DNA of 64,000 nucleotides from positions 310,001-374,000 of the forward strand of contig NZ_KQ758600.1 in assembly GCF_001457025.1 (NCBI RefSeq). Reading direction: 5' to 3'. Made by a program: the position numbers and the translations under genes. Of this stretch, positions 36,160 through 47,678 are shown piece by piece. The stretch is from Pseudarthrobacter enclensis (lineage in GTDB: Bacteria > Actinomycetota > Actinomycetes > Actinomycetales > Micrococcaceae). The first letter of the stretch is position 1. Every line of letters starts with the position of its first letter. The notes below the pieces were generated by a model, which was given only the letters and a program-made list of their open reading frames with translations, did not search any database and was not told the DNA's origin.

Positions 36160-36175
36160 TCGAAGAAGTTTTCGA
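36160..36175 (+). promoter_or_regulatory. Candidate LexA (SOS) box before uvrA
   Basis: The 16-bp site has arms TCGAAG and TTTCGA around AAGT; it matches 10 of 12 specified positions of the actinobacterial SOS box TCGAAC-N4-GTTCGA. It sits directly upstream of the uvrA -10 box, where a repressor would block polymerase. Confidence 0.45.
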
Positions 36176-36176
36176 T

Positions 36177-36182
36177 TAGCAT
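36177..36182 (+). promoter_or_regulatory. Probable -10 box of leaderless uvrA
   Basis: TAGCAT ends 6 nt before GTG 36189 and no Shine-Dalgarno sequence is present. Confidence 0.55.
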
Positions 36183-36188
36183 TATGGG

Positions 36189-39110
36189 GTGCCTAAAGCC
36201 GTAGCCGAAGAAACAGCCGCCCCCGCTTCCTTCACCGCATCCTCCGCTGACATCCCGCAGCGCCACGACCTTTCCCGCCTGGTGGTGAAGGGCGCCCGCG
36301 AGCACAACCTCCGCAACGTGGACCTGGACCTGCCGCGCGATGCCATGATCGTCTTCACCGGCCTGTCCGGCTCCGGCAAGTCTTCCCTGGCCTTCGACAC
36401 CATCTTCGCTGAAGGCCAGCGCCGCTATGTGGAATCCCTGTCCGCCTATGCCCGCCAGTTCCTGGGGCAGGTGGACAAGCCGGACGTCGACTTCATCGAG
36501 GGGCTCTCCCCGGCGGTGTCCATCGACCAGAAGTCCACCAGCAAGAACCCCCGCTCCACCGTGGGAACCATCACCGAGATCTACGACTACATGCGCCTGC
36601 TGTGGGCACGCGTGGGCCGCCCGCACTGCCCGGTCTGCGGGGAGCCGGTGGCCAAGCAGACTCCGCAGCAGATCGTGGACCAGCTCCTGGAACTGGACCA
36701 GGGGACGCGCTTCCAGGTCCTGGCGCCAGTGGTGCGCGGGCGCAAGGGCGAATTCGTCGACCTCTTCAAAGAGCTCACCGCCAAGGGGTACTCCAGGGCG
36801 CGCGTCGACGGCGACCTCATCCAGCTCAGCGACCCGCCCAAGCTCGGCAAGCAGTTCAAGCACACCATTGAAGTCGTGGTGGACCGCCTCGTGGTCAAGG
36901 AAGGCATCAGCCAGCGGCTCACGGACTCCATCGAAACCGCCCTCGGCCTGGCCGAAGGCCGGGTACTCGCCGAATTCGTGGACCTCGATGCCGACGATCC
37001 CCACCGGATCCGGGCTTTCTCGGAAAACCTGGCCTGCCCCAACGAACACCCGCTGGCCATTGACGAAATCGAGCCGCGCTCCTTTTCCTTCAACAACCCC
37101 TTCGGCGCCTGCGCCGCGTGCAGCGGCATCGGCACCAAGCTGGAGGTCGACGAGGAACTCATCGTCCCCAATCCGGAACTCTCGCTGTCCGAGGGCGCCA
37201 TCGCCCCCTGGTCGCTGGGAACGGCCACCACCGAGTACTGGAACCGGCTGCTTGAGGGCCTCGCCAAGGAACTCGGCTTCTCCATGGACACGCCGTGGGA
37301 AAAGCTGGGCAAGGACGTCCGCCAGACGGTCCTGCACGGCAAGGACCACAAGGTCGTGGTGCAGTACCGCAACCGTTTCGGACGCGAACGCAAATACAGC
37401 ACCGGCTTCGAGGGCGCCATCCAGTACGTCCACCGCAAGCACGGCGAAACCGACTCCGACTGGGCGCGCGACCGCTATGAAGAGTACATGCGGCAGATTC
37501 CGTGCCCCGCCTGCAACGGCGCGCGCCTGAACCCGGCGTCCCTGTCGGTGCTCATCAACGGCAAGTCCATTGCCGAGGTCGCAGCGCTGCCCATGCGCGA
37601 TTGCGCAGGGTTCCTGGACAACCTTGTCCTGACCGGCCGCGAAGCACAGATTGCCCACCAGGTGCTGAAGGAGATCCAGGCACGGCTGACCTTCCTGCTG
37701 GACGTCGGCCTGGAGTACCTGAACCTTGAGCGCCCGTCGGCCACCCTCTCCGGCGGTGAAGCACAGCGAATCCGCCTTGCCACCCAGATCGGCTCCGGCC
37801 TGGTGGGCGTGCTGTACGTGCTGGACGAACCCTCCATCGGGCTGCACCAGCGGGACAACCGCCGCCTCATTGACACCCTCACCAGGCTCCGCGACATGGG
37901 CAACACCCTCATCGTCGTGGAGCACGATGAAGACACCATCCACGTGGCGGACTGGATCGTGGACATCGGACCCGGCGCCGGCGAGCACGGCGGCAAGGTG
38001 GTCCACTCCGGGTCCTACAAGGAGCTCCTGGACAACACCGAGTCGCTGACCGGCGACTACCTGTCCGGCCGCAAGAGCATCGACATCCCCAAGAAGCGCC
38101 GCAAGTACGACCGCAAGCGTGAACTCAAGGTCGTCGGCGCCCGGGAGAACAACCTCAACAACGTCGACGCCGCGTTCCCGCTGGGGCTGTTGACCGCTGT
38201 CACCGGCGTCAGCGGGTCGGGCAAATCCACGCTCGTCAACGAGATCCTGTACAAGGTGCTGGCCAACAAGCTCAACGGCGCCAAGCAGGTGGCGGGCAGG
38301 CACAAGACGGTCCAGGGCCTGGAGCACCTGGACAAGGTGGTCCACGTGGACCAGAGCCCCATCGGCCGGACTCCGCGGTCCAACCCGGCCACCTACACCG
38401 GCGTCTTCGACAACATCCGCAAGCTCTTCGCGGAAACCACGGAAGCCAAAGTCCGCGGCTACCTGCCGGGTCGGTTCTCCTTCAACGTCAAGGGCGGCCG
38501 CTGCGAAGCCTGCTCCGGCGACGGCACGCTCAAGATCGAAATGAACTTCCTGCCGGATGTCTACGTGCCCTGCGAGGTGTGCCACGGCGCGCGCTACAAC
38601 CGCGAGACGCTCGAGGTGCACTACAAGGGCAAGACCATCGCGGATGTCCTGAACATGCCCATCGAGGAAGCCGCGGAATTCTTCGCTGCCTTCTCGCCGA
38701 TCGCACGCCACCTCAACACCCTGGTGGATGTCGGGCTCGGCTACGTCCGGCTGGGGCAGCCCGCCACCACCCTCTCCGGCGGCGAAGCCCAGCGCGTCAA
38801 GCTGGCCTCGGAACTCCAGAAGCGTTCCAACGGCCGCAGCGTGTACGTCCTGGACGAACCCACCACCGGCCTGCACTTCGAGGACATCCGGAAACTGCTC
38901 CTGGTGCTCCAGGGCCTGGTGGACAAAGGCAACACGGTCATCACCATCGAGCACAACCTGGATGTCATCAAGAGTGCCGACTGGATCGTGGACCTCGGCC
39001 CGGACGGCGGGTCCGGCGGCGGCCAGATCGTCGCCACCGGCACGCCTGAGCAGGTGGCAGCCGCCGCCGGCAGCCACACGGGGACGTTCCTCGCGGAAAT
39101 CCTCGGCTGA
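36189..39110 (+). CDS. uvrA: UvrABC excinuclease subunit A
   Basis: 973 aa. Two ABC ATPase modules: Walker [10 protein letters not shown] near 57 and GVSGSGKST near 675, signatures [12 protein letters not shown] and [12 protein letters not shown], and Walker [12 protein letters not shown] and [11 protein letters not shown]. Zinc-binding Cys pairs are CPVCGEP near 148, CPAC-N-GARL near 440 and CEACSGDG...[10 protein letters not shown] near 770-800. UvrA scans DNA for bulky lesions and loads UvrB. The N-terminal 30 residues are Ala/Ser-rich and not conserved. Complete length. Confidence 0.98.
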   Translation: MPKAVAEETAAPASFTASSADIPQRHDLSRLVVKGAREHNLRNVDLDLPRDAMIVFTGLSGSGKSSLAFDTIFAEGQRRYVESLSAYARQFLGQVDKPDVDFIEGLSPAVSIDQKSTSKNPRSTVGTITEIYDYMRLLWARVGRPHCPVCGEPVAKQTPQQIVDQLLELDQGTRFQVLAPVVRGRKGEFVDLFKELTAKGYSRARVDGDLIQLSDPPKLGKQFKHTIEVVVDRLVVKEGISQRLTDSIETALGLAEGRVLAEFVDLDADDPHRIRAFSENLACPNEHPLAIDEIEPRSFSFNNPFGACAACSGIGTKLEVDEELIVPNPELSLSEGAIAPWSLGTATTEYWNRLLEGLAKELGFSMDTPWEKLGKDVRQTVLHGKDHKVVVQYRNRFGRERKYSTGFEGAIQYVHRKHGETDSDWARDRYEEYMRQIPCPACNGARLNPASLSVLINGKSIAEVAALPMRDCAGFLDNLVLTGREAQIAHQVLKEIQARLTFLLDVGLEYLNLERPSATLSGGEAQRIRLATQIGSGLVGVLYVLDEPSIGLHQRDNRRLIDTLTRLRDMGNTLIVVEHDEDTIHVADWIVDIGPGAGEHGGKVVHSGSYKELLDNTESLTGDYLSGRKSIDIPKKRRKYDRKRELKVVGARENNLNNVDAAFPLGLLTAVTGVSGSGKSTLVNEILYKVLANKLNGAKQVAGRHKTVQGLEHLDKVVHVDQSPIGRTPRSNPATYTGVFDNIRKLFAETTEAKVRGYLPGRFSFNVKGGRCEACSGDGTLKIEMNFLPDVYVPCEVCHGARYNRETLEVHYKGKTIADVLNMPIEEAAEFFAAFSPIARHLNTLVDVGLGYVRLGQPATTLSGGEAQRVKLASELQKRSNGRSVYVLDEPTTGLHFEDIRKLLLVLQGLVDKGNTVITIEHNLDVIKSADWIVDLGPDGGSGGGQIVATGTPEQVAAAAGSHTGTFLAEILG

Positions 39111-39144
39111 ACCCGGAGCGGCCGCCGCAGCGTGGCCGGGAAGT

Positions 39145-39187
39145 ATGCCTTCGCGGGCATGCGAGTTTCAGGCACCCGCGAAGGCAT
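39145..39187. repeat. 13-bp perfect inverted repeat between uvrA and the HAD gene
   Basis: ATGCCTTCGCGGG at 39145-39157 is matched by its exact complement at 39175-39187 across a 17-nt spacer. It ends 14 bp before GTG 39202 and 35 bp after the uvrA stop. There is no T-run, so it is a weak candidate as a terminator; it could be an operator or an RNA hairpin. Confidence 0.65.
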
Positions 39188-39201
39188 GAGAAACTAACCC
39201 G

Positions 39202-39918
39202 GTGACTTCAACAACAGTGCCCGTGATCTTCGACCTGGACGGCACTCTTGTCGATCCCGCCGGCGGCATCACCGAGGGAATTGCCTCGGCCCTGAGGGAA
39301 CTGGGGCTGCCGGTCCCGGCCCCGGAACTGCTCGATTCCATGATCGGACCCAAGCTCAGTGACGCGCTGCTGAACGTTGCACAGGTCCCGGCAGACCGTC
39401 TGGACGAGGTGATCCGCCGCTACCGTGCGTTCTATGCGGAGACCGGGATCGCGCAGAGCAGGCTCTACCCGGGCATCCGGGAGCTCCTGGAAAGTTTCGC
39501 CGAGGCCGGGCTGCCCGTCTCCGTCGCCACGCAGAAACCGCAGACGATCGCCCGCACCGTCCTGGCGCATCACGGCATTGACGGCTTCTTCCAGGGCATT
39601 CACGGCTCGGCGGACGACGAGTCCGCAGTTGACGGGGTGCCGCTGGGCAAAACCGAAATCATCGCCGCTGCCCTCAAGGACCTGGACACCCAGCACGCGC
39701 TCATGGTGGGGGACCGCGCCCAGGATGTCTCCGGCGCCATCGCCAACGGGCTGGACTGCATCGGTGTCGCCTGGGGATTCGCGCCCGACGGCGAGCTGGA
39801 GAACGCAGGCGCCTTCACAGTGGTCGCCTCCACCGCGGAACTGGTCAGGACCATCGAACGGCTGCAGGCAATCCACGCTGCCGCCATGAGCGAGGTGACC
39901 AACGATGGAAATGTTTGA
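39202..39918 (+). CDS. HAD-superfamily phosphatase (phosphoglycolate phosphatase-like)
   Basis: 238 aa. Motif I FDLDGTLVDPAGG (Asp at about 9 and 11), a helical cap, motif II SVATQKP near 112, Lys in GKTEII, and motif IV MVGDRAQDVSGA near 172. The Gph/PgmB class dephosphorylates small phospho-metabolites. GTG 39202 is the start; the weak GAAACT hexamer at 39190-39195 ends 6 nt before it. The 3' end overlaps the acyltransferase start by 14 bp, so the pair is co-translated; the enzyme might act in lipid-precursor phosphate removal, which is a guess. Confidence 0.88.
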   Translation: MTSTTVPVIFDLDGTLVDPAGGITEGIASALRELGLPVPAPELLDSMIGPKLSDALLNVAQVPADRLDEVIRRYRAFYAETGIAQSRLYPGIRELLESFAEAGLPVSVATQKPQTIARTVLAHHGIDGFFQGIHGSADDESAVDGVPLGKTEIIAAALKDLDTQHALMVGDRAQDVSGAIANGLDCIGVAWGFAPDGELENAGAFTVVASTAELVRTIERLQAIHAAAMSEVTNDGNV

Positions 39919-40573
39919 TGTCGTCCGCTGGACCACGCGCAACCTGATCTCCGGCACCTGCCGGCCCACCGTCGTCGGGCTGGAAAACGTGCCCACGGAC
40001 GGCCCGTTCATTGTGGCACCCAACCACCTCTCCTTCTTCGACAGCGTCATTGTCCAGGCCCTCATGCCCCGGCCGGTGGCGTTCTTCGCCAAGGCCGAGT
40101 ACTTCACCACCGGCGGGGTCAAAGGCAAGGTCATGAAGGCATTCTTCGAGTCCGTCGGGTCGATCCCCGTGGAGCGCGGTGAACAGGCCGCCAGCGTCCA
40201 GGCACTGAAGACCCTGCTGGACATCCTCGAGGCCGGCAAGGGAATCGGCATCTACCCCGAAGGAACCCGGTCCCGGGACGGCATCCTGTACCGAGGCCGC
40301 ACCGGTGTGGGCTGGCTGGCACTGACCACCGGTGCCCCGGTCATCCCGGTAGGCCTGATCGGTACGGAGAACCTCCAGCGTGCCGGCGAGAAGGGCGTCA
40401 AGCCGCAGCACTTCACCATGAAGGTGGGGGAGCCGCTGTACTTCGACAAGACCGGCCCGGACCACTCGCTGCCCGCACGCCGCGAGGTGACGGACCGCAT
40501 CATGGATGCCATCGCGGAACTGAGCGGCCAGGAACGGTCCACCAGCTACAACCAAAGCAAGGTCGCCGAGTAA
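39905..40573 (+). CDS. 1-acyl-sn-glycerol-3-phosphate acyltransferase (PlsC-like)
   Basis: 222 aa. Catalytic block I is NHLSFFDSVI near 37-46 (His and Asp of HX4D), block II near PRPVAFFAKAEYFTT, and block III YPEGTRSRDG near 117-126. Peripheral membrane enzyme that adds the second acyl chain to lysophosphatidate, making phosphatidic acid. A GAGGTG ribosome site inside the preceding gene serves ATG 39905. Several paralogues are usual in actinobacteria, so the exact acceptor is unsure. Confidence 0.92.
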   Translation: MEMFDVVRWTTRNLISGTCRPTVVGLENVPTDGPFIVAPNHLSFFDSVIVQALMPRPVAFFAKAEYFTTGGVKGKVMKAFFESVGSIPVERGEQAASVQALKTLLDILEAGKGIGIYPEGTRSRDGILYRGRTGVGWLALTTGAPVIPVGLIGTENLQRAGEKGVKPQHFTMKVGEPLYFDKTGPDHSLPARREVTDRIMDAIAELSGQERSTSYNQSKVAE

Positions 40574-40637
40574 CACCGCGCGTATCCCCGCCGCGGCCCC
40601 GGTCAGGGCGGCGGCAAAGACAGCCGGCGCGGCTCAG

Positions 40638-40643
40638 TAGAAT
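40638..40643 (+). promoter_or_regulatory. Probable -10 box of leaderless uvrC
   Basis: TAGAAT ends 6 nt before GTG 40650; no Shine-Dalgarno sequence is seen. Confidence 0.6.
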
Positions 40644-40649
40644 GGATAG

Positions 40650-42674
40650 GTGGCAAATCCAGCAAGTTACCGGCCCAAAACCGGTGAAATCCCCACCAAC
40701 CCGGGTGTCTACCGGTTCCGTGATCCGCACGGAAGGGTCATCTACGTCGGCAAGGCCAAGAGCCTCCGGTCGCGCCTGAACTCATACTTCGCCAACCCGG
40801 CCGGGCTGCTGCCCAAGACCTACGCCATGGTCCATGCGGCCAGCAGCGTCGAATGGACGGTGGTGGGCAGCGAACTGGAGTCGCTGCAGCTGGAATACAC
40901 CTGGATCAAGGAATTCAAGCCACGGTTCAACGTCGTCTTCCGTGACGACAAGACCTACCCCTACCTGGCCGTGACCCTCAGCGAGAAATACCCCCGCGTG
41001 CAGGTAATGCGCGGAGACAAGCGAAAAGGCACCCGCTACTTCGGCCCCTACACCGCCGGTGCCATCCGAGAAACCATGGACACCCTGCTCCGGGTGTTCC
41101 CGGTCCGCAGCTGCAGCGCCGGGGTGTTCAAGCGGGCCGAGGCCAGCGGCCGGCCGTGCCTGCTCGGCTACATCGACAAATGCTCGGCGCCCTGTGTGGG
41201 CCGGATCTCGCCCGAAGACCACCGCGCCCTGGCGGACGACTTCTGCGCCTTCATGGGCGGTGAAGCCAAGCGGTTCATCAACAAGCTGGAAAAGAAGATG
41301 GCGGCCGCGGTCAGCAGGCTGGACTACGAGCAGGCCGCCCGGATCCGCGACGACATCACCGCGCTCCGCAAAGTCTTTGAACGCAACGCCGTGGTGCTCG
41401 CCGAAGAAACCGACGCCGACGTGTTCGCCCTCCACGAAGACGAGCTCGAGGCGGCCGTCCAGGTGTTCCACGTCCGTGGCGGCAGGATCCGCGGCCAGCG
41501 CGGCTGGGTAGTGGAGAAGGTGGAGGATTTCACCACACCCGACCTCGTGGAGCACCTGCTGCAGCAGGTGTACGGCGAGGACGGCGACACGCACGGCCGG
41601 CTGCCGCGCGAAGTACTGGTCCCCGTGGTGCCAAGCAACGTTGATGAGTTGGCGCAGTGGCTGGGCGGCATCCGCGGCGCCAAGGTGGACATCCGCGTCC
41701 CCCAGCGCGGTGACAAGGCGGCCCTGATGTCCACCGTGCGGGAAAACGCCGAGCATGCGCTGAAGCTGCACAAGACCCGGCGTGCCGGGGACCTGACCGT
41801 GCGGTCACTGGCCCTCCAGGAACTCCAGGAAGCCCTGGACCTTCCCGTGCCGCTGCTCCGCATCGAATGCTTCGACATTTCACATGTGCAGGGCACCAAC
41901 GTGGTGGCCTCCATGGTGGTGGTGGAGGACGGGCTCCCCAAGAAGTCCGATTACCGGAAGTTCTCGATCACCGGCCCAGCCGCCGTGGATGACACAGCAG
42001 CCATGCACGACGTCCTTACCCGGCGGTTCCGCCACTACCTCCAGGACAAGTCCGCCCAGGTGGACGAGGACGTCCTCGAGGCAGGCACGGCCGAGGCTGC
42101 CGCGGAAGCAGCTGCGGACGCGGCCGCCGCGGCCGCCGTGGCGGACACCACCACGCCGGCGCCCAAGGGCAAGTTCGCGTACCCGCCCAACCTTGTGGTG
42201 GTGGACGGCGGCAAGCCCCAGGTGAACGCTGCCGCCAGGGCTTTGACGGACCTTGGCATCGACGACGTCTACGTGGTGGGGCTGGCCAAGCGGCTCGAGG
42301 AAGTCTGGCTCCCGGACAGCGATTTCCCCGTGATCCTTCCCCGCACATCCCAGGGCCTCTACCTGCTCCAACGCATCCGTGACGAAGCCCACCGGTTTGC
42401 CATCTCCTTCCACCGGCAAAAGCGCGGCAAGGCCATGACCGTCTCCGCGCTGGACGGTGTTCCAGGGCTCGGCGCCTCCAAACGCAAGGCGCTGCTGTCC
42501 CACTTCGGCTCGGTGAAAAGCGTCAAGGCCGCCACCGCCGAGGAGCTCGCCCAGGCCAAGGGAATCGGTCCCGCCCTGGCCGGCGCGATCGTCAGCCACT
42601 TCGCCGCGGACGGTCCCGGCGCGGTCACAGTGCCCGCCGTCAACATGACCACCGGCGAAATCATTGAAACTTAG
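40650..42674 (+). CDS. uvrC: UvrABC excinuclease subunit C
   Basis: 674 aa. N-terminal GIY-YIG nuclease ([20 protein letters not shown] near 14-33), UvrB-binding UVR region ([16 protein letters not shown] near 228), the RNase H-like 5'-incising nuclease ([20 protein letters not shown] and [14 protein letters not shown]), and C-terminal helix-hairpin-helix pair ([21 protein letters not shown]). An Ala-rich insert (about residues 475-500, [20 protein letters not shown]) separates parts of the second nuclease. Makes both incisions in nucleotide excision repair. Start GTG 40650. Confidence 0.97.
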   Translation: MANPASYRPKTGEIPTNPGVYRFRDPHGRVIYVGKAKSLRSRLNSYFANPAGLLPKTYAMVHAASSVEWTVVGSELESLQLEYTWIKEFKPRFNVVFRDDKTYPYLAVTLSEKYPRVQVMRGDKRKGTRYFGPYTAGAIRETMDTLLRVFPVRSCSAGVFKRAEASGRPCLLGYIDKCSAPCVGRISPEDHRALADDFCAFMGGEAKRFINKLEKKMAAAVSRLDYEQAARIRDDITALRKVFERNAVVLAEETDADVFALHEDELEAAVQVFHVRGGRIRGQRGWVVEKVEDFTTPDLVEHLLQQVYGEDGDTHGRLPREVLVPVVPSNVDELAQWLGGIRGAKVDIRVPQRGDKAALMSTVRENAEHALKLHKTRRAGDLTVRSLALQELQEALDLPVPLLRIECFDISHVQGTNVVASMVVVEDGLPKKSDYRKFSITGPAAVDDTAAMHDVLTRRFRHYLQDKSAQVDEDVLEAGTAEAAAEAAADAAAAAAVADTTTPAPKGKFAYPPNLVVVDGGKPQVNAAARALTDLGIDDVYVVGLAKRLEEVWLPDSDFPVILPRTSQGLYLLQRIRDEAHRFAISFHRQKRGKAMTVSALDGVPGLGASKRKALLSHFGSVKSVKAATAEELAQAKGIGPALAGAIVSHFAADGPGAVTVPAVNMTTGEIIET

Positions 42675-42675
42675 C

Positions 42676-42681
42676 TAGGGT
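42676..42681 (+). promoter_or_regulatory. Possible -10 box of the rapZ-yvcK-whiA operon
   Basis: TAGGGT follows the uvrC stop immediately. It would give a leader of about 55 nt before ATG 42742. No -35 box is clear. Confidence 0.3.
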
Positions 42682-42741
42682 AAGTGGCGGGGTTCGCGCC
42701 GGCGCTGCCCCGGGAACAACAACGGAAACGGGGCGGACTTA

Positions 42742-43665
42742 ATGGCAGGAACTTCGGCGGAATCCGGGGCGGGGCAGGACGGAATGGAACCCGTCAAACC
42801 CCTTGAAGCGGAACTGCTGGTGGTCACCGGGATGTCCGGTGCGGGCCGCAGCACCGCCGCGGATGCGCTGGAAGACCACGGCTGGTACGTCGTCGAGAAC
42901 CTGCCGCCGCAGATGCTGGGCACCCTGGCCGAACTTGTCTCCCACGCCCCGCAGTCCATTCCGCGGCTGGCAGTGGTCATCGACGTCCGCAGCAAGGGAC
43001 TGTTCGCGGACATCAGGGCCGCCCTGGGCGCACTTGCCGCCAGCGGCGTCACCTTCCGTGTCCTGTTCCTCGACGCCAGCGACAACGTCCTGGTGCGCCG
43101 CTTCGAGCAGGGACGCCGGCCGCATCCGCTGCAGGGCGGCGGCCGCATCCTGGACGGCATCGCCGCCGAACGCGAGCTGCTGCAGGAACTGCGCGACAGC
43201 TCCGACGTCGTGCTGGACACCTCCGGCTACAACGTCCACGGCCTTGCCACGGCCATCACCGAGCTCTTCAGCGAAACCGGCCCGGTGGCACTGCGCCTGA
43301 ACATCATGAGCTTCGGTTTCAAGTACGGACTGCCCGTTGACGCCAACTACGTGGCGGATGTCCGGTTCATCCCCAATCCCCACTGGGTGCCCCAACTGCG
43401 ACCGCACACCGGGCTGGACAAGGACGTGAGCGACTACGTCCTGGAAGCCGAGGGCGTCAAGAACTTCGTGGACCGCTACGTCATGGCCCTGGAGCCCGTC
43501 CTGGAGGGATACCGCCGGGAGAACAAGCACTACGCCACCATTGCCGTGGGCTGCACGGGCGGCAAGCACCGCTCCGTGGCGGTCGCCGTCGAACTGTCCA
43601 AGAAACTGGCGCAGTATCCCCGCGTCACGGTGACCACCACGCACCGGGATCTGGGCCGCGAGTAA
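42742..43665 (+). CDS. rapZ: RNase adapter RapZ / P-loop nucleotide-binding protein
   Basis: 307 aa. Walker [10 protein letters not shown] near 32-40, DVRSKGLF near 78, [22 protein letters not shown] near 112, and the C-terminal domain with [26 protein letters not shown] and [13 protein letters not shown]. In E. coli RapZ guides RNase E to GlmZ; actinobacteria lack that sRNA system, so the role here is not settled. First gene of the conserved rapZ-yvcK-whiA block, and its stop overlaps the next start (TAATG). Confidence 0.93.
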   Translation: MAGTSAESGAGQDGMEPVKPLEAELLVVTGMSGAGRSTAADALEDHGWYVVENLPPQMLGTLAELVSHAPQSIPRLAVVIDVRSKGLFADIRAALGALAASGVTFRVLFLDASDNVLVRRFEQGRRPHPLQGGGRILDGIAAERELLQELRDSSDVVLDTSGYNVHGLATAITELFSETGPVALRLNIMSFGFKYGLPVDANYVADVRFIPNPHWVPQLRPHTGLDKDVSDYVLEAEGVKNFVDRYVMALEPVLEGYRRENKHYATIAVGCTGGKHRSVAVAVELSKKLAQYPRVTVTTTHRDLGRE

Positions 43666-44684
43666 TGGCGCTGTTCACCGGCGCACTCCCGCTGGTCCCC
43701 CCTGCCACGGGACCCGGCGCCAGCCAGCAGGACACCGACCCCAACATCGTGGCGCTCGGCGGCGGGCACGGGCTGTCCGCGTCGCTGTCCGCGCTCCGGC
43801 TGCTCACGTCCAAGCTCACCGCGATCGTCACGGTCGCGGACGACGGCGGCTCGTCCGGGCGCCTGCGCGAAGAGTACGGCGTCCTTCCGCCCGGAGACCT
43901 GCGGATGGCCCTTTCTGCGCTGTGCGACGACACTGACTGGGGACGCACCTGGCGGGACGTCATGCAGCACCGGTTCCGGCCGCGCAGCGGGCCCGGCGGG
44001 TCCCTCGACGAACACGCCATGGGCAACCTGCTCATCGTCACCCTCTGGGAACTGCTGGGCGACGCCGTCGCCGGACTCACCTGGGCGGGTGCCCTGCTCG
44101 GCGCCCGCGGCCAGGTGCTGCCCATGTCCACCGTGCCGCTCACCATCGAGGGCGACGTCCGCGTGCCGGCCCCCGACGGCGGATCGGTGCTGCAGACGGT
44201 CCACGGCCAGGCGCGCTGCGCGGTGGCCGGCAGCCTGGAAAACGTCCGCCTGCTGCCCGAGGCTGCACCGGCCTGCCCGGAGGCCCTGACTGCCATCGAA
44301 CTGGCCGACTGGGTCATCCTGGGGCCGGGCTCCTGGTACACCTCCGTGCTGCCGCACCTGCTGCTGCCGGAGATGCGGCAGGCCCTGTGCAACACCCCCG
44401 CCAAGCGGTGCCTGACCATGAACCTGGCCACGGACACCAAGGAAACATCCGGCATGACCGCGGCGGACCATCTGCATGTCCTGCGCCGCTACGCCCCCGG
44501 GTTCAGCGTGGACGTGGTCCTGGCGGACCCGGCTTCGGTCCCGGACCGCAAGGAATTCGAGGAGGCTGCCGGGATGATCGGCGCCGAGGTGGTCTTGGGT
44601 AAAGTAGGGGCGTCGGGACGCCGTCCCGTCCATGACCCCCTGCGTCTGGCCACGGCGTACCAGGACATTTTCGGGAACAGTTAG
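43665..44684 (+). CDS. YvcK/CofD-family gluconeogenesis and morphology factor
   Basis: 339 aa. Starts with ALGGGHGLSASLSALRLLTSKLTAIVTVADDGGSSGRLR near 26-65, the nucleotide-sugar-binding motif of the YvcK group, and has ILGPGSWYTSVLPHLLLPE near 220. Members bind UDP-sugars and are needed for growth on gluconeogenic carbon; in Mycobacterium the relative CuvA affects the cell wall. Translationally coupled to rapZ (1-nt overlap) and followed 9 bp later by whiA. Confidence 0.93.
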   Translation: MALFTGALPLVPPATGPGASQQDTDPNIVALGGGHGLSASLSALRLLTSKLTAIVTVADDGGSSGRLREEYGVLPPGDLRMALSALCDDTDWGRTWRDVMQHRFRPRSGPGGSLDEHAMGNLLIVTLWELLGDAVAGLTWAGALLGARGQVLPMSTVPLTIEGDVRVPAPDGGSVLQTVHGQARCAVAGSLENVRLLPEAAPACPEALTAIELADWVILGPGSWYTSVLPHLLLPEMRQALCNTPAKRCLTMNLATDTKETSGMTAADHLHVLRRYAPGFSVDVVLADPASVPDRKEFEEAAGMIGAEVVLGKVGASGRRPVHDPLRLATAYQDIFGNS

Positions 44685-44693
44685 GAAGGTGCC

Positions 44694-45674
44694 ATGGCAC
44701 TGACAGCATCGGTCAAAGAGGAACTGTCCCGTCTGGACATCAAAAAGTCGTCCGTTCGCAAGGCAGAAGTCTCCGCGATGCTCCGGTTCGCGGGCGGCCT
44801 GCACATCATCTCCGGCCGGATCGTCATCGAGGCGGAGGTTGACCTTGCCTCCACCGCACGGCGCCTGCGGGCAGCCATCGCCGAGGTTTACGGACACCAG
44901 AGCGAAATCATCGTCGTGTCCGCCGGCGGTCTCCGCCGCGCCAGCCGGTACGTGGTCAGGGTGGTGCGCGACGGCGAGGCGCTGGCCCGCCAGACCGGCC
45001 TCCTGGACGGCCGGGGACGCCCCGTGCGGGGGCTGCCGTCCGCCGTCGTCAACGGCTCGGCAGCCGACGCCGAAGCGGTCTGGCGCGGCGCCTTCCTGGC
45101 GCACGGGTCGCTGACGGAGCCCGGCCGCTCGTCGTCCCTTGAGGTCACCTGCCCCGGACCGGAATCCGCCCTCGCCCTGGTGGGCGCTGCACGCCGCCTC
45201 GACATCCAGGCCAAGGCGCGCGAGGTCAGGGGAGTGGACCGCGTGGTCATCCGCGACGGCGACACCATCGCCGCGCTCCTGACCCGCATGGGCGCGCACG
45301 ACGCGCTCATGGTGTGGGAGGAACGGCGGATGCGCAAGGAAGTCCGCGCCACCGCCAACCGGCTCGCGAACTTCGACGACGCCAACCTCCGCCGCTCGGC
45401 GCAGGCAGCCGTCGCCGCCGGCGCCCGCGTGGAACGCGCCCTGGAAATCCTTGGCGACGACGTCCCTGACCACCTCAAGTACGCCGGCGAGCTCCGCGTG
45501 GCGCACAAGCAGGCGAGCCTCGATGAACTCGGCCGCCTGGCGGACCCCGTCATGACCAAGGACGCCATCGCCGGGCGGATCCGGCGGCTGCTGGCCATGG
45601 CGGACAAACGCGCCGTTGACCTGGGAATTCCCGGGACCGACGCCAATGTGACGCCCGAAATGCTGGACGAGTAG
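44694..45674 (+). CDS. whiA: DNA-binding protein WhiA
   Basis: 326 aa. The N-terminal half resembles a LAGLIDADG homing endonuclease without activity ([32 protein letters not shown]), and the C-terminal helix-turn-helix begins near 230 ([38 protein letters not shown]). In Streptomyces WhiA with WhiB starts sporulation septation; in non-sporulating actinobacteria it is tied to division. ATG 44694 follows GGAAGGTG. Last gene of the rapZ-yvcK-whiA operon. Confidence 0.97.
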   Translation: MALTASVKEELSRLDIKKSSVRKAEVSAMLRFAGGLHIISGRIVIEAEVDLASTARRLRAAIAEVYGHQSEIIVVSAGGLRRASRYVVRVVRDGEALARQTGLLDGRGRPVRGLPSAVVNGSAADAEAVWRGAFLAHGSLTEPGRSSSLEVTCPGPESALALVGAARRLDIQAKAREVRGVDRVVIRDGDTIAALLTRMGAHDALMVWEERRMRKEVRATANRLANFDDANLRRSAQAAVAAGARVERALEILGDDVPDHLKYAGELRVAHKQASLDELGRLADPVMTKDAIAGRIRRLLAMADKRAVDLGIPGTDANVTPEMLDE

Positions 45675-45682
45675 CAGCCCCA

Positions 45683-45717
45683 TAGAATCAAAATAATTCC
45701 GGGCGCCCGACGCCCGG
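45683..45717 (+). promoter_or_regulatory. Probable sodA promoter and leader hairpin
   Basis: TAGAAT at 45683-45688 is a good -10 box with no clear -35 box. Right after the predicted start, CCGGGCG (45699-45705) and CGCCCGG (45711-45717) form a 7-bp hairpin with a 5-nt loop. It could end the whiA transcript or protect the sodA mRNA. Confidence 0.45.
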
Positions 45718-45773
45718 ATGCACAATCCGAGAGTCACCAACCGGACCGACGGTCCACGATATTGGAGGATTTT

Positions 45774-46400
45774 GTGACTGAGTACGTATTGCCCGAACTC
45801 AAGTACGACTACGCCGCACTGGAGCCGCACATTTCTGCGCGGATCATGGAGCTGCACCACAGCAAGCACCACGCAACCTACGTTGCCGGCGCCAACAACG
45901 CACTGGCCCAGCTTGCCGAGGCACGTGAAAAGGGCGATTTCGCCAACATCAACCGGCTCTCCAAGGACCTCGCGTTCCACACCGGCGGCCACATCAACCA
46001 CTCCGTCTTCTGGAACAACCTGTCCCCGGACGGAGGCGACAAGCCCGAAGGTGAGCTGGCTGCCGCCATCGACGACGCCTTCGGTTCCTTCGACGCGTTC
46101 CGCGCCCAGTTCTCCGCTGCCGCCCTGGGGCTGCAGGGTTCCGGCTGGGGCTTCCTGGCCTACGAGCCCATCGGCGGCAACCTGGTCATCGAACAGCTGT
46201 ACGACCAGCAGGGCAACGTGGCACTGGGCACCACCCCGCTGCTGATGCTGGACATGTGGGAGCACGCCTTCTACCTGGACTACGTCAACGTCAAGGCAGA
46301 CTACGTCAAGGCGTTCTGGAACATCGTGAACTGGGCCGACGTTGCCAAGCGGTTCGACGCCGCCCGCAGCAACGCCACCGGGCTCATCACCCTCCCGTAA
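45774..46400 (+). CDS. sodA: Superoxide dismutase (Mn/Fe type)
   Basis: 208 aa from GTG 45774, served by TTGGAGGA at 45762-45769. Metal-binding region [11 protein letters not shown] at 27-37, [12 protein letters not shown] near 73-84 and [11 protein letters not shown] near 162-172 supply the three His and one Asp ligands. Converts superoxide to oxygen and peroxide in the cytoplasm; Mn or Fe use cannot be decided with certainty from sequence, although the terC Mn2+ export gene elsewhere in the window shows Mn2+ handling. Monocistronic. Confidence 0.97.
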   Translation: MTEYVLPELKYDYAALEPHISARIMELHHSKHHATYVAGANNALAQLAEAREKGDFANINRLSKDLAFHTGGHINHSVFWNNLSPDGGDKPEGELAAAIDDAFGSFDAFRAQFSAAALGLQGSGWGFLAYEPIGGNLVIEQLYDQQGNVALGTTPLLMLDMWEHAFYLDYVNVKADYVKAFWNIVNWADVAKRFDAARSNATGLITLP

Positions 46401-46465
46401 CCTGCAGCACACACGCTTGTTACAAACTTCACATTCGGACTTAAACCGCCCGTGATGTGGACCGG

Positions 46466-46489
46466 CCGCCCCCGCACTTGCGGGGGCGG
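46466..46489 (+). terminator. Hairpin after sodA
   Basis: CCGCCCCCGC (46466-46475) and GCGGGGGCGG (46480-46489) form a perfect 10-bp stem with loop ACTT, followed by ACCCAATTAAA. It ends the sodA transcript and lies before the gap promoter. Confidence 0.6.
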
Positions 46490-46502
46490 ACCCAATTAAA
46501 CG

Positions 46503-47668
<1,166 letters not shown>

Positions 47669-47678
47669 GGTTAGACAC

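Noticed and set aside
36126-39077. Long antisense ORF of 983 codons opposite uvrA
   Set aside because: Third-position GC bias leaves the opposite strand open in high-GC genes; the product is low-complexity and uvrA is certain.
43530-46412. Antisense ORF of 960 codons opposite yvcK, whiA and sodA
   Set aside because: Spans several well-defined genes on the other strand, with Gly/Arg/Gln-rich composition and no domain.
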